Part shown: piece by piece, positions 23,314 through 32,395 of the stretch
Layout of the letters: each line of letters begins with the position of its first letter
How positions within the stretch are numbered: position 1 is the first letter of the stretch
Assembly: GCF_900199455.1 (NCBI RefSeq)
Contig: NZ_FZQR01000011.1
Coordinates: 1 to 64,000, forward strand
Direction: 5' to 3'
DNA from: Mesorhizobium carmichaelinearum
GTDB taxonomy: Bacteria; Pseudomonadota; Alphaproteobacteria; Rhizobiales; Rhizobiaceae
Length of the DNA stretch: 64,000 bases
Made by a program: the position numbers and the translations under genes
Notes under the pieces: model-generated
What the model was told of the DNA's origin: nothing
What the model saw: the letters and a program-made list of their open reading frames with translations, nothing else
The model's database searches: none

Positions 23314-23937
23314 TCATTCGCACTGATATTGGCTGAGCGCCCACTCGCCGGTCACCGAAAGCAGGTCCGATATCTTCCAGTCGCCCTCGACCTTCTTGAG
23401 CTTCCATTCAAGCCGATGCGGGTTGCTGGCGACGACGAAGGCGACGACGACCTTGGCCTGGTCGCCATTGATCGATTCGAGCGTCTTCAGGCTCTTGTCG
23501 ATCTCGTCCTTGTTGTAATCGGCATTGTCTAGCGCCATGTTGGGGTCGAGGCATTCGCCCTGCCCGGATTTGCGCAACGCGTCGCTCTTGTCGAGCACGG
23601 TCTTCGCCGGATCGATGAAATGGCTGCGCTGCGCCGGGTCGATCTCCAGGCCAACCTGATCGTAGAACGGCCGCACCACTGCCGTCGGCGATCCCGGCTG
23701 GATGGGTGCGGCAGGTTCGCTGGGCGGCCAGGCGACCGGCGGCGTTGCCGGCTCCGCCGCGCCGCCCGGCGCATTGGCGGGAGGTGCCCCGCTGTCGGCA
23801 GGAGCGCTCGCCGAGGGCGCGCCGTCGGCGGGAGGGTTTGCGGGGGGCGCGCCAAACAACCCTTGCGCAGCCACGCCACATAAACCCGACGCCAGTATGA
23901 AAAAAACCGAGAATGCCAGAAGACAGGTACGGGCCAT
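23314..23937 (-). CDS. Secreted DUF3828-like protein with a Pro/Ala-rich linker
   Basis: This 207-residue protein has a signal peptide (residues 1-24, ending GVAAQ), then a disordered Pro/Ala/Gly stretch to about residue 85, then a globular domain that ends DWKISDLLSVTGEWALSQYQC. That domain is clearly related to the protein at 25393-25872 (shared FY, ECLDP/ACIDFDP, KTL, DWKISD/KWKVSD and W-LSQ features). The pattern resembles DUF3828 periplasmic proteins of unknown function. It is convergent with queF. I picked the ATG at 23937 because a signal peptide follows it directly. Confidence 0.7.
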   Translation of the reverse strand: MARTCLLAFSVFFILASGLCGVAAQGLFGAPPANPPADGAPSASAPADSGAPPANAPGGAAEPATPPVAWPPSEPAAPIQPGSPTAVVRPFYDQVGLEIDPAQRSHFIDPAKTVLDKSDALRKSGQGECLDPNMALDNADYNKDEIDKSLKTLESINGDQAKVVVAFVVASNPHRLEWKLKKVEGDWKISDLLSVTGEWALSQYQCE

Positions 23938-24075
23938 AACGTCACCAAGGCTTTGGCCAGTCATGCCTTTCGATGGGCATGCATTCGATTGGCTGGACAT
24001 CCAGCCACACAACCTTCGGGCCTGATCCAGAACCATGCAGAGTTTGTTGGCGTAGACAAGGCCACGCTATCCGAA

Positions 24076-24115
24076 TTGCTCGCCTGGCGCGATCGATATC
24101 GCGCCAGGCGAGCAA
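24076..24115. terminator. Perfect 18-base-pair palindrome, likely terminator
   Basis: Positions 24076-24093 and 24098-24115 are perfect inverted copies with a CGAT loop. The hairpin lies 13 bases after the beta-helix gene stop. It lacks a T run, so it may be a stem-loop terminator, an mRNA 3' stabiliser or a protein-binding palindrome. Confidence 0.65.
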
Positions 24116-24127
24116 CATCAGGTCATT

Positions 24128-25093
24128 TCAGTGCAATGGAATGACGGGCGGATTTGGCCCATCACTGGTGTTGCCGTTGATCTCGTTGTTGCCGTAAGAG
24201 TTAATTACGCCGCCATTGTTGATCGCCGTGCCGGTGGTATTGCCGCTGATCGTGGAGTTGCCGACCCGCAGCGTAGTGCTCGGTCCATCGGCCCGAAGGC
24301 CCCCGTTCGCGCCGTTGTTGGCCGCGAGAACGCGATCAACCATGGTGATGATTGCCGCACCTCCGGCCGAATTGAACAAGCTGATGCCGGAGTTTGTGTT
24401 GCCGGACACATTGCTGTTGACGACGCTTATGTTGATCCCACCGGTGCTGCCGGTGCCGTCGGCCTTCACCCCGGCAAGATTGTTGTTCTCGATCGAAGAG
24501 TTTTCGATCGTGACCTTCGCGGATCCGGTGCCGGTCGGCTGGACATGGATGCCGTCATTGTTGCCGGTGATCGTGGTGTTGTTGACATAGAGCTCAGCCG
24601 CCACGGACGGAGCGAAGTTGATACCCATGCCATTCGGCGCGGCACCGGTGTTGTCGCGAATGACGCAGTCCTCGATAAGCAAGGCGGCGCCGACAAGAAA
24701 CCGCACCCCATTGAGGCCGGGCGAAGCCGGCGTGCTGTCGATATCGAGACCACGAAGAACGACAACGTCAGTGGCCAACGCATTGACGATGACGCCATTT
24801 ACCCCTGCGTTCAACACACCTGCCTCGACGTCCTCGCATGCGATGGTGATCGATTTGGTGATCGTCACCGTGCCAAAACCACCTGGATCGATGCAGTTGA
24901 TTTCACCGCCGGCGGCGGTCTTGGAAATCGCGCCAGCGAAAGTCTTGCAAGGCGCCGTGCGGCTGCAGGGATTGGCGTCGTCACCAACGCCGGAAACCCA
25001 TGTCCGGGTTGCCTGCGCGGAAGCCGGCGTCGCGATCACCGCCATCGCCAAAGCGAGAAACAGCGAAGATAATAGGTAACCTAGAATTTTCAT
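24128..25093 (-). CDS. Secreted right-handed beta-helix repeat protein
   Basis: This 321-residue exported protein has a signal peptide (residues 1-27, ending ASAQA) and then RTWVSGVGDDANPCSRTAPC, a start typical of rhizobial right-handed beta-helix proteins. Four cysteines (in NPCSRTAPC, INC and IAC) sit near the N-terminus of the helix. The rest is an Asn/Gly/Thr-rich series of short strands and turns (NNTTITGNNDG, NSSIENNN, NSNVSGN), as in pectate-lyase-like folds. No catalytic residues are evident, so binding or adhesion is as likely as polysaccharide cleavage. GGGGGA precedes the ATG at 25093. Confidence 0.8.
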   Translation of the reverse strand: MKILGYLLSSLFLALAMAVIATPASAQATRTWVSGVGDDANPCSRTAPCKTFAGAISKTAAGGEINCIDPGGFGTVTITKSITIACEDVEAGVLNAGVNGVIVNALATDVVVLRGLDIDSTPASPGLNGVRFLVGAALLIEDCVIRDNTGAAPNGMGINFAPSVAAELYVNNTTITGNNDGIHVQPTGTGSAKVTIENSSIENNNLAGVKADGTGSTGGINISVVNSNVSGNTNSGISLFNSAGGAAIITMVDRVLAANNGANGGLRADGPSTTLRVGNSTISGNTTGTAINNGGVINSYGNNEINGNTSDGPNPPVIPLH

Positions 25094-25392
25094 GATCATT
25101 CCCCCTAAATGGAACAAGAGATTCGTTCACAACCAAGCGGAGGAAGTTTAGCGCGTTGCTCCGTCAAAAGCAACGCGACCTCAAAACCGGATCACCAATT
25201 TGTATTTCTCGTGAGCGCGGCGACACGCCAAGCTACGCAGCCGCCTTCACACTTTTGTTACATCGCCTTCACACTACAGTCGAAGTGCTTGACGTTCCAC
25301 GAAATTTAGCAGGCCTCGCGCGTGACGACGGCAAGCAGCGACATGAACCGGCTGATTCGACGCCCCAGCTGGAGCAGCCGAGCCTCACGGCA
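25094..25392. other. Promoter region of the beta-helix gene
   Basis: This 299-base gap holds no gene I can support. CGCCTTCACACT occurs twice, at 25242-25253 and 25264-25275, two helical turns apart, in an AT-richer stretch about 150-180 bases upstream of the beta-helix start. This may be an activator site. No terminator was identified for the gene at 25393. Confidence 0.4.
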
Positions 25393-25872
25393 TCACTCCG
25401 GATCCTGCCCTGCCATGCATTCGAGTTGGCTCAGCGTCCAGTCGCTGGTCTTCGAGGCAATGTCCGATACCTTCCATTTGCCATCGAGCTTCTTCAGCGA
25501 CCAGTGCATTTCACGCTGCGCATCGTCTCCGTCCGAAAAAAGTTTGAAGTTCGCCACCACCTGCGCGGTGTCGCCATCCACCGTCTCGGACAGTTTCAAG
25601 GTCTTGGAGACGGTCTTCTGGTCGAAATCCTGCGCATCCAAACCGGGATCGAAGTCGATACAGGCGACCTGATCGGGATTCTTCTTGGTCGCCTGGTCGT
25701 TGAGATCGAACAGTTTCGTCACCGGCTCGGTGAAGCGATCCCGGTATTGTGCGTCAGCCTCGAATTTGACCGCCGGAACATAGAAGAACTTTACGGCGTC
25801 GGACGCCGGGCCGGCGAAGGCGACTGCGGGCAAGGCTGTCGATAGGGCGGCAAGGAGCACCGTCAGTCGCAT
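25393..25872 (-). CDS. Secreted DUF3828-like protein, paralogue of 23314-23937
   Basis: This 159-residue protein has a signal peptide (residues 1-20, ending AVAFA) and a domain like that of the 23314 gene without the Pro-rich linker. Shared features are FFYVPAVKFEAD near the start, CIDFDPGLDAQD, an SKTLKLSETVDGD stretch, a KWKVSDI segment and the C-terminal W-T-LSQLEC. Two cysteines could form a disulfide. It is upstream of the beta-helix gene on the same strand and downstream of the solute-binding protein gene. Function is unknown. Confidence 0.72.
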   Translation of the reverse strand: MRLTVLLAALSTALPAVAFAGPASDAVKFFYVPAVKFEADAQYRDRFTEPVTKLFDLNDQATKKNPDQVACIDFDPGLDAQDFDQKTVSKTLKLSETVDGDTAQVVANFKLFSDGDDAQREMHWSLKKLDGKWKVSDIASKTSDWTLSQLECMAGQDPE

Positions 25873-25969
25873 GCAGAATCTCCGGCTTTTGGTGGCTTGA
25901 ATCAATCAACACCACACATCCTGCATACCGGCTTTTTTGCGGCTCATGAAGCCTCTGCCCGGCCTCCTT

Positions 25970-27619
25970 TCAGCCGTCGAGCCAGACGTTCTGGAAGTCC
26001 ATTTCGTAGGTCTGGTGCATCCCGTAGTTCTTCACCTTCTTGTTCATGTGGCAGTAGAGCTTCTGCCAGAACGGCTGGATAATGACACCGGAGTCCTGCA
26101 GAATCTGCTCGACATCCTTCATCACCTCCTTGCGCTTGGCTGGGTCGGCCAGCGAAAGCGCCTGCTTGAGCTTGGCGTCAAAGTCCGGGTTGGAATAGGC
26201 CGTCTCATTCCAGGCCTCGCCGGTGCGATATCCCAGCGCCAGCACCTGAACGCCGAGCGGGCGCATGTACCAGATCGTCATCGAATAGGGATATTTCGTC
26301 CAGTCGTTCCAGAAGGTCGAGCCCGGCAGCACCGTACGCTTAACCTTGATGCCGGCGTCGCGCAGCTGACCGGCGATCGCATCGCCGGTGTTCTTCTGCC
26401 ATTCGTCTTCGACGGTGATCAGCTCGTGCTCGAAGTCGGCCTGTCCGGCTTCCGCCATCAGTTTCTTGGCGGCCGCCGCATCTCGGGTCTTCTTGGGCAG
26501 CGGATAGTATTCGGGGTGGATCGGGGCGACGTGGTGGTTCTCGCCAACCGTGCCGAGCCCGGCGTAGCCCAGTTGCATGACGGCATTGTTGTCGACGGCC
26601 ATCTGCAGCGCATTGCGCACCCGCTGGTCGTCATAAGGCTTGTGGGTGATGTTGGTGCGGGCAACGAGCGTGGTCGCCGTCGCGACCTCCGATTTCACCA
26701 GACCCATCTTGTCGAGGGGGTCGATGAAGTCGGCCGGCGTTTCGAAATCGAGGTCGATCTCGCCGGACTCGAAGGCATTCAGTGTGGCGTTGAAGTCAGT
26801 GCCGTAGTCGATGAACTCGACGCTGTCGAGTGGTGCTTCACCACCCCACCATTTGCCGTTCTCGCGGCGCTTGACCACCGCCTTCGAACCCACTGCATAG
26901 GACACCAACTCGAAAGCCCCGGTCCCGATCGGCTTCTTGATCGGATCGGCGCCATCCTTGTCGAAGTCGCGATGCACGACCAGCGCCGGATAGTCGGTGA
27001 AGCCCGGTATGATCGCGATGTCGGGTTCGGCCAGCTTCAGCTTGACCGTGAGGTCATCGACCTTGGTGATGGCGCCATCCTTGGCCTTGCCGGTCTTTGT
27101 GTCGATCAGCGCGCCGACGCGCGCAGCCATGGAATTGCCGGAGGCACCCTTCTCGCACCAGCGGTTCAGATTGGCGACCACGTCGTCGGCGTTGAAAGCA
27201 TCGCCATTGTTCCAAGTAATGCCTTTGCGCAGATGCAGTGTGTATTCGGTGGCGTCGTCATTGACGTCCCAGCTTTCGAGCAGGACCGGCTCGAAAGTGA
27301 ACTGGTGGGTGTAGCGGACGAGCGGCTCCAGCCAACAACGGGTGACGTTTGCCATTTCCGTCCAGTCATAGGTGCGCGGATCCTTCTGCGCCTTCACCGA
27401 CATCGCGACGTGCAGCGTTCCGCCCTTTTTTGGTTCATCGGCCAGGGCCTTTGTCGGCGCGGCAAGACCGATCATGCTGTAGGCGAAAGCCGTCGACGCG
27501 CCGAAGGCGCTGGCCAGCGCCAGGAATTCGCGCCGGTCCATGTGGCCTGCACGCGCTTCTTCCGCCATCGCCTCGATGGCGGCGGGGACTCGATCGCCAT
27601 TGCTTCTGAAAAGCGTCAT
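25970..27619 (-). CDS. Family 5 ABC solute-binding protein without adjacent transporter genes
   Basis: This 549-residue protein is an extracellular solute-binding protein of the dipeptide/oligopeptide/nickel class. A Tat-type signal begins at DRREFLALASAFGASTAFA (about residues 28-46) after a 26-residue leader. The domain is typical: GGTLHVAM, LRKGITWNNGDAFNADDV, and VRNALQMAVDNNAVMQ. GGGAGGAAG precedes the ATG. It follows the MttB-type gene by 43 bases. No permease or ATPase genes lie nearby, so its partners are elsewhere or lost. A methylated amine or betaine ligand is inferred from the neighbour. Confidence 0.88.
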   Translation of the reverse strand: MTLFRSNGDRVPAAIEAMAEEARAGHMDRREFLALASAFGASTAFAYSMIGLAAPTKALADEPKKGGTLHVAMSVKAQKDPRTYDWTEMANVTRCWLEPLVRYTHQFTFEPVLLESWDVNDDATEYTLHLRKGITWNNGDAFNADDVVANLNRWCEKGASGNSMAARVGALIDTKTGKAKDGAITKVDDLTVKLKLAEPDIAIIPGFTDYPALVVHRDFDKDGADPIKKPIGTGAFELVSYAVGSKAVVKRRENGKWWGGEAPLDSVEFIDYGTDFNATLNAFESGEIDLDFETPADFIDPLDKMGLVKSEVATATTLVARTNITHKPYDDQRVRNALQMAVDNNAVMQLGYAGLGTVGENHHVAPIHPEYYPLPKKTRDAAAAKKLMAEAGQADFEHELITVEDEWQKNTGDAIAGQLRDAGIKVKRTVLPGSTFWNDWTKYPYSMTIWYMRPLGVQVLALGYRTGEAWNETAYSNPDFDAKLKQALSLADPAKRKEVMKDVEQILQDSGVIIQPFWQKLYCHMNKKVKNYGMHQTYEMDFQNVWLDG

Positions 27620-27662
27620 TTTCTTCCTCCCTTATGGTTCCCGTCGGGTCTTCGCCCTTTCG

Positions 27663-29213
27663 TCAACTCACCGTGTCGGGCAACTTCTCTTCGCGCCGCG
27701 CGATCAAATCCCTGAGACCCTCGGCAATGCCCTCATCGAGCTTCGGCTCCTCGTAATCGGCGAGCATGTTGCGCGCCTTCTCGCGGCCGCGTGTGTCGTG
27801 GTCCTTCGCCCCTTCGGCATTCCATTGCTCGTACGAATTGAAGTCCATGATCGAGGGCATGAAGAAGGCGGACTCGAAATGTTCGAGCGTGTGCTGGGTG
27901 CCGAGGAAATGGCCCTGCGGCCCGACCTCGCGGATCGCCGCCATCGCTTCCTTGAAATCGTCGAAGGACAGCCCGCCGGCATATTTGTACCAGCCGACAA
28001 GCTGCTCGCAGTCCGTCGCGAATTTCGAATAGCCGCAGGTGAGGCCGGCTTCCAGCCATCCGGCGGAATGCCAGATGTAGTTGGCGCCGGACAGGATGGC
28101 GGCATGCATCAGCATGTTCGATTCGTATCCCGCCTGGGCGTCGTTCAGCTTCGAGCCGACATGGAAGCCCGAGGTGCGCCACGGCAGGCGGTATTTCCGC
28201 GCCAGTGCGCCCATCAGATACATCATCTGGGCGGCCTCCGGCGTGCCGCCCATCGGCGCGCCGGTCTTCATGTCGACGGTGACCATGAACTGGCCGTAGA
28301 GCTGCGGCGAGCCTGGACGGATGAGCTGGGTCAGCGCCACGCCGGCAAGTGCCTCGGCGTTGACCTGCGCCACGGCGCCGACGGCGGAAGCCGAGGTCGA
28401 AGCCCCGCACAGCGCGAAAGGCGCCAGGATTAGCGGCTGATTGTGGCTCGCATAGACCCGCATGGCGTCAATCATGGTAGCGTCCCATACCAGCGGCGAA
28501 TTGCAGTTGGTGATCGCCACCAGCACAGGGTTGTCGCGGACGAACTCCTCGCCGAAGACGATGCCAGCCATCGCCATCGTGTCCTCGGCGCGCTCCTTCG
28601 ACGTCACGATGCCCATGAACGGCTTGTCGGAATGCTTCAGTGCCGAGTGGATGATGTGCAGATGCCGTTTCGGCACCGCGATTTCCATTGGCTCGCAGAT
28701 GACCGAACTCGAGGAATGCAGCGCCGGCGCCATGTAGGCCATTTTGTGGAAATTGTTGAGGTCGGCGAGCGTGCCGTAGCGGCGATTGTTGTCGAGATCG
28801 CGGACGTAGGGCGCGCCATACATCGGCACGAAAATCGAGTTCTTGCCGCCGACGCGCACCGTACGCTCGGGGTTGCGCGCATGGAGCGTGAACTCCGACG
28901 GAACCTTCGAGACGAGCTCCATCAGCAGCGCGCGGTCGATGCGGACACGCGTCTCCCTGACATCGGCGCCGGCAGCCTTCCAGAGCTCGATCGCGCCGTC
29001 GTCGCGGAATTCGCAGCCCACCTCCTCGAGGATCTTGAGTGATTCCTCGTGGATCAGTTCCACCGCCTCGTCAGGCACGATCTCATAGACGGGGATCTTG
29101 CGCACCAAGGTCGGAAAGGAAGCGATCGGCGCGCTTCTGAGCGCCTTGCGGCCAAGACGACCACCACCGCGGCGGTGGGTCTGTTCGGTCAATTCGACGG
29201 CTGGTGCGTTCAT
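27663..29213 (-). CDS. Trimethylamine methyltransferase (MttB) family protein
   Basis: This 516-residue protein belongs to the non-pyrrolysine MttB superfamily: no TAG codon interrupts the frame. The family demethylates quaternary amines such as glycine betaine, proline betaine or carnitine, passing methyl to a corrinoid protein. A TIM-barrel-like C-terminal two-thirds contains the conserved GGTPEAAQMMYLMGALARKY and AQAGYESNMLMHAAILSGAN regions (each about 20 residues). No corrinoid protein is encoded next door. GGAGG precedes the ATG. It shares an operon with the binding protein downstream and diverges from a LysR gene. Confidence 0.88.
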   Translation of the reverse strand: MNAPAVELTEQTHRRGGGRLGRKALRSAPIASFPTLVRKIPVYEIVPDEAVELIHEESLKILEEVGCEFRDDGAIELWKAAGADVRETRVRIDRALLMELVSKVPSEFTLHARNPERTVRVGGKNSIFVPMYGAPYVRDLDNNRRYGTLADLNNFHKMAYMAPALHSSSSVICEPMEIAVPKRHLHIIHSALKHSDKPFMGIVTSKERAEDTMAMAGIVFGEEFVRDNPVLVAITNCNSPLVWDATMIDAMRVYASHNQPLILAPFALCGASTSASAVGAVAQVNAEALAGVALTQLIRPGSPQLYGQFMVTVDMKTGAPMGGTPEAAQMMYLMGALARKYRLPWRTSGFHVGSKLNDAQAGYESNMLMHAAILSGANYIWHSAGWLEAGLTCGYSKFATDCEQLVGWYKYAGGLSFDDFKEAMAAIREVGPQGHFLGTQHTLEHFESAFFMPSIMDFNSYEQWNAEGAKDHDTRGREKARNMLADYEEPKLDEGIAEGLRDLIARREEKLPDTVS

Positions 29214-29302
29214 GGAGCCTCCTTCTTCCCGCCACCCACGTTAGCGACCCGAAATATAGCTGTGACGCTGGAAAATCCTGATCTCTTGTATAAGCTGCAT
29301 TT

Positions 29303-30205
29303 ATGCGAAGCCTGCGCCACCTCCTGCCCTCCGCCGGCAGCCTGATCGTCTTCGAGGCGGCCGGCCGGCTGTCGAGCTTCACCGCCGCCGGGCGTGAGCT
29401 CGGCATGACGCAGGCAGCCGTCTCCTACGCGGTGCGCGGGCTGGAAGAGCAGCTCGGCGCCAAGCTGTTCCAGCGCCGCCATCGGCAGGTCAGCCTGACC
29501 GAAGCCGGCGAACGCTTCCACGCCGATGTCTCGCTCGGCTTGTCCCACATCCGCAAGTCGGCCGAGGATCTGCGCCTGCAGGCGACCGGCGGCCATGTGA
29601 CGCTTGCCGCGTCGACCGCTTTCGGCTCGTTCTGGATGATGCCGCGCCTGCAGCAATTCCGTGACGAATTGCCGGGCATCGATCTGCGCATCCAGACCGC
29701 CGACCGCGACCTCGACATCATCGCCGAAGGCATCCCGCTCGCCGTGCGCGGCGGCGAGCCGCGGGACTGGCCGGATTACCATTCGCTGCCGCTCGCCGAT
29801 GAGGAGATATTCCCTGTCGCCGGCGCCAGCTATCTGGCCAAGTTCGGCATGCCGAGGACGGTCGGGGACCTGGCCACGCACCGGCTTATCCATCTCGAGG
29901 AGCCGTATCGCGAGGCGGCCAGCTGGGATGAATGGTTCCAGTCAGCCGGCGGCAACCTCGGCGATACTGCGCGCGGCCTGCGCATCAACGACTACGGCCT
30001 GGTGATCCAGGGCGTGATGGAGGGTCAAGGCATCGCACTCGGCTGGCGGCACCTCGCTGAACGGCTGCTGGCGACGGGACTGCTGGTGCAGGTGACGGAC
30101 CACGTGCTCAAGACCGGCAAGGCCTTCTATATCGTCTGGCCGAAGAACCGGGAGCTGAGCGAGAATGCCCGCAAGGTCAGGGATTGGCTGGCGGCGCAGG
30201 CATAA
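29303..30205 (+). CDS. LysR family transcriptional regulator (GcvA-like)
   Basis: This 300-residue regulator has the N-terminal LysR helix-turn-helix (FTAAGRELGMTQAAVSYAV, about residues 26-44) and a C-terminal effector domain of the GcvA branch (AVRGGEPRDWPDY). It diverges from the MttB/binding-protein operon by 89 bases and probably activates it. The ATG at 29303 has only a weak ribosome site. The effector is not known. Confidence 0.9.
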   Translation: MRSLRHLLPSAGSLIVFEAAGRLSSFTAAGRELGMTQAAVSYAVRGLEEQLGAKLFQRRHRQVSLTEAGERFHADVSLGLSHIRKSAEDLRLQATGGHVTLAASTAFGSFWMMPRLQQFRDELPGIDLRIQTADRDLDIIAEGIPLAVRGGEPRDWPDYHSLPLADEEIFPVAGASYLAKFGMPRTVGDLATHRLIHLEEPYREAASWDEWFQSAGGNLGDTARGLRINDYGLVIQGVMEGQGIALGWRHLAERLLATGLLVQVTDHVLKTGKAFYIVWPKNRELSENARKVRDWLAAQA

Positions 30206-30271
30206 AACCGTTTCACGGTTCACCGCAGTTCGCCCTCGCCCGCACGACACGAATCCGCCTATACTGCCGTC

Positions 30272-32158
30272 ATGCCCATTCGCCAGCTTTCCGAAACGAT
30301 GATCAACCAGATCGCCGCCGGCGAAGTCATCGAGCGTCCGGCGAGCGTGGTCAAGGAGCTCGTCGAGAACGCGCTCGATGCCGGCGCATCACGCGTCGAA
30401 ATCGTCACGTCGGGCGGCGGGCTGAACCTGATCCGCGTTACCGATGACGGCTCGGGCATCCCCGAACCGGAGCTTTCGCTGGCGATCGCGCGCCACTGCA
30501 CCTCCAAGCTCGCCGAGGATATCAACGACATCCGCTCGCTCGGCTTTCGCGGCGAAGCGTTGCCGTCGATCGGCTCGGTGTCTCGGTTGTCGATCCGCTC
30601 GCGCACGGCCTCGGGCGAGGGCGCCGCCGAGATCGGCATTGAGGGCGGCCGCGTGCTCCCCGTCAGGCCGGCGGCAGCCAACCGCGGCACCACGGTCGAG
30701 GTGCGCGACCTGTTTTTCGCCACGCCGGCGCGGCTGAAATTCATGAAGGGTGAGCGCGCCGAAAGCTCAGCGACCAGCGATGTCGTCAAGCGCATCGCGA
30801 TTGCCTTTCCGACGGTACGTTTCACGCTGGCCGGTTCCGACCGCTCGACGCTGGAATTGCCGGCGACCGACGACAGTCCGGAAGGCAGCCTGCGCCGCGT
30901 CGCCCAGGTGATGGGGGCCGAGTTTCCCGACAATTCGATTCCCATCGACGCGATGCGCGAAGGCGTGCAGCTGACCGGCCATGTGTCGATCCCGTCCTTC
31001 ACCCGCGCCAACGCGCTGCAGCAATATGCCTATGTCAATGGCCGGCCGGTGCGCGACAAGCTGATCGCCGGCGCCATCCGCGGCGCCTTCGCCGATGTCC
31101 TGCCGCGCGACCGCCACGCAGTGACGGTGCTGTTTCTTTCGCTCGATCCGGCCATCGTCGACGTCAACGTCCACCCGGCCAAGGCCGATGTGCGCTTCCG
31201 CGATCCGGGCCTGGTGCGCGGGCTGATCGTCGGCGCCATCCGCCAGGCACTGGCCGACGCCGGCATCCGCTCAGCCACAACAGGCGCCGCCGGCATGATG
31301 GCGGCGTTCCGGCCGGGTGCCGCCTCCTATGATCATGGCGGCCCTGCCAACGGCCATCGCAGCTACGAAGCGGCGTACCGTGCGTCCGGCTCAGCCGGTT
31401 TCGACCCCTTGCGTTCGCCGCAGCGGCCGCTCGACATGCAATTCGGTTCGGGCTTCGAACGCGCCGGCGCAAGGCATGGCGGCTTTGGTGAACCCGGCCA
31501 GGCGGCATTCGACACCGGCCCGCTTGCCAGCGCCGATGCGCGCGCCGGGCAGAGCGAGGCGGCCGAGACGCTGCTCGGCACGGTGCTCGGTGCTGCACGC
31601 GCCCAGGTGCATGAGAACTACATCGTGGCGCAAACCAAGGATTCGCTCGTTATCGTCGACCAGCACGCTGCGCATGAGCGGCTGGTCTATGAAGCCTTGA
31701 AGAACGCCCTGCATTCGCGCCCCGTGCCTTCGCAGATTCTGCTTCTGCCCGAAATCGTCGATCTGCCGGAAGAGGACGCCGAGCGGCTGGCGATGCACTC
31801 CGAAACGCTCGCCCGCTTCGGCCTCGGCATCGAGCGTTTCGGCCCGGGCGCCGTCGCGGTGCGCGAGACGCCGTCAATGCTGGGCGAAACCAATGTCCAG
31901 CAACTGGTGCGCGATCTCGCCGACGAGATCGCCGACAACGACACTGTCGAGACACTGAAGGAAAGGCTGGACAAGATCGCCGCCACCATGGCCTGCCATG
32001 GCTCGGTGCGTTCCGGCCGGCTGCTCAAGGCCGAGGAGATGAACGCGCTGCTGCGCCAGATGGAAGCGACGCCGGGATCTGGCACCTGCAACCATGGACG
32101 TCCGACCTATATCGAATTGAAGCTGGCGGATATCGAGCGGCTGTTCGGACGAAGATAG
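30272..32158 (+). CDS. mutL: DNA mismatch repair protein
   Basis: This 628-residue protein couples mismatch recognition by MutS to strand incision. The N-terminal GHKL ATPase shows ENALDAGA, DDGSGI and GFRGEALPSIGSVS. The C-terminal domain carries DQHAAHERLVYE, which fits the endonuclease motif DQHA(x2)E(x4)E, so this MutL probably nicks DNA itself, as expected in bacteria without MutH. The middle is a disordered Ala/Gly/Pro linker (residues 345-430). A palindrome and terminator follow the stop. Confidence 0.97.
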   Translation: MPIRQLSETMINQIAAGEVIERPASVVKELVENALDAGASRVEIVTSGGGLNLIRVTDDGSGIPEPELSLAIARHCTSKLAEDINDIRSLGFRGEALPSIGSVSRLSIRSRTASGEGAAEIGIEGGRVLPVRPAAANRGTTVEVRDLFFATPARLKFMKGERAESSATSDVVKRIAIAFPTVRFTLAGSDRSTLELPATDDSPEGSLRRVAQVMGAEFPDNSIPIDAMREGVQLTGHVSIPSFTRANALQQYAYVNGRPVRDKLIAGAIRGAFADVLPRDRHAVTVLFLSLDPAIVDVNVHPAKADVRFRDPGLVRGLIVGAIRQALADAGIRSATTGAAGMMAAFRPGAASYDHGGPANGHRSYEAAYRASGSAGFDPLRSPQRPLDMQFGSGFERAGARHGGFGEPGQAAFDTGPLASADARAGQSEAAETLLGTVLGAARAQVHENYIVAQTKDSLVIVDQHAAHERLVYEALKNALHSRPVPSQILLLPEIVDLPEEDAERLAMHSETLARFGLGIERFGPGAVAVRETPSMLGETNVQQLVRDLADEIADNDTVETLKERLDKIAATMACHGSVRSGRLLKAEEMNALLRQMEATPGSGTCNHGRPTYIELKLADIERLFGRR

Positions 32159-32179
32159 TGGAGGACCGTAGGGCGCAGA

Positions 32180-32334
32180 CCCCCACCCCGCTGCTTCGCA
32201 GCGACCCTCCCCACAAGGGGGAGGGTGAAGAAGCGCCCTACTGCCCGCCCGACAGCGCTCTTGTGGAGATGCCGCAAAGCGGGGCTCCCTACCTCCCCCT
32301 TGTGGGGAGGTCGGACCGAAGGTCCGGGTGGGGG
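32180..32334. repeat. Inverted repeat element after mutL
   Basis: Positions 32180-32224 and 32292-32334 are imperfect inverted copies carrying CCTCCCC/GGGGAGG cores and CCCCCACC/GGTGGGGG ends. It resembles the 104-282 element in core sequence and layout, so both probably belong to one dispersed rhizobial repeat family. It lies between convergent mutL and the DMT exporter gene. Confidence 0.7.
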
Positions 32335-32336
32335 TC

Positions 32337-32367
32337 CGAAAAGAGCCGCTTTGGGGGGCTCTTTTCG
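32337..32367. terminator. Bidirectional terminator between mutL and the DMT gene
   Basis: CGAAAAGAGCC pairs with GGCTCTTTTCG over 11 bases around a 9-base loop. The A/T runs in the stem give a T-rich end on either strand, as expected between convergent genes. Confidence 0.75.
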
Positions 32368-32395
32368 AGTCAAGGAACGCCTCCAACCCTCTGTT

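Noticed and set aside
27663..29213. Possible pyrrolysine-containing MttB
   Set aside because: The frame has no in-frame TAG and family members of this type lack pyrrolysine, so no recoding is needed.
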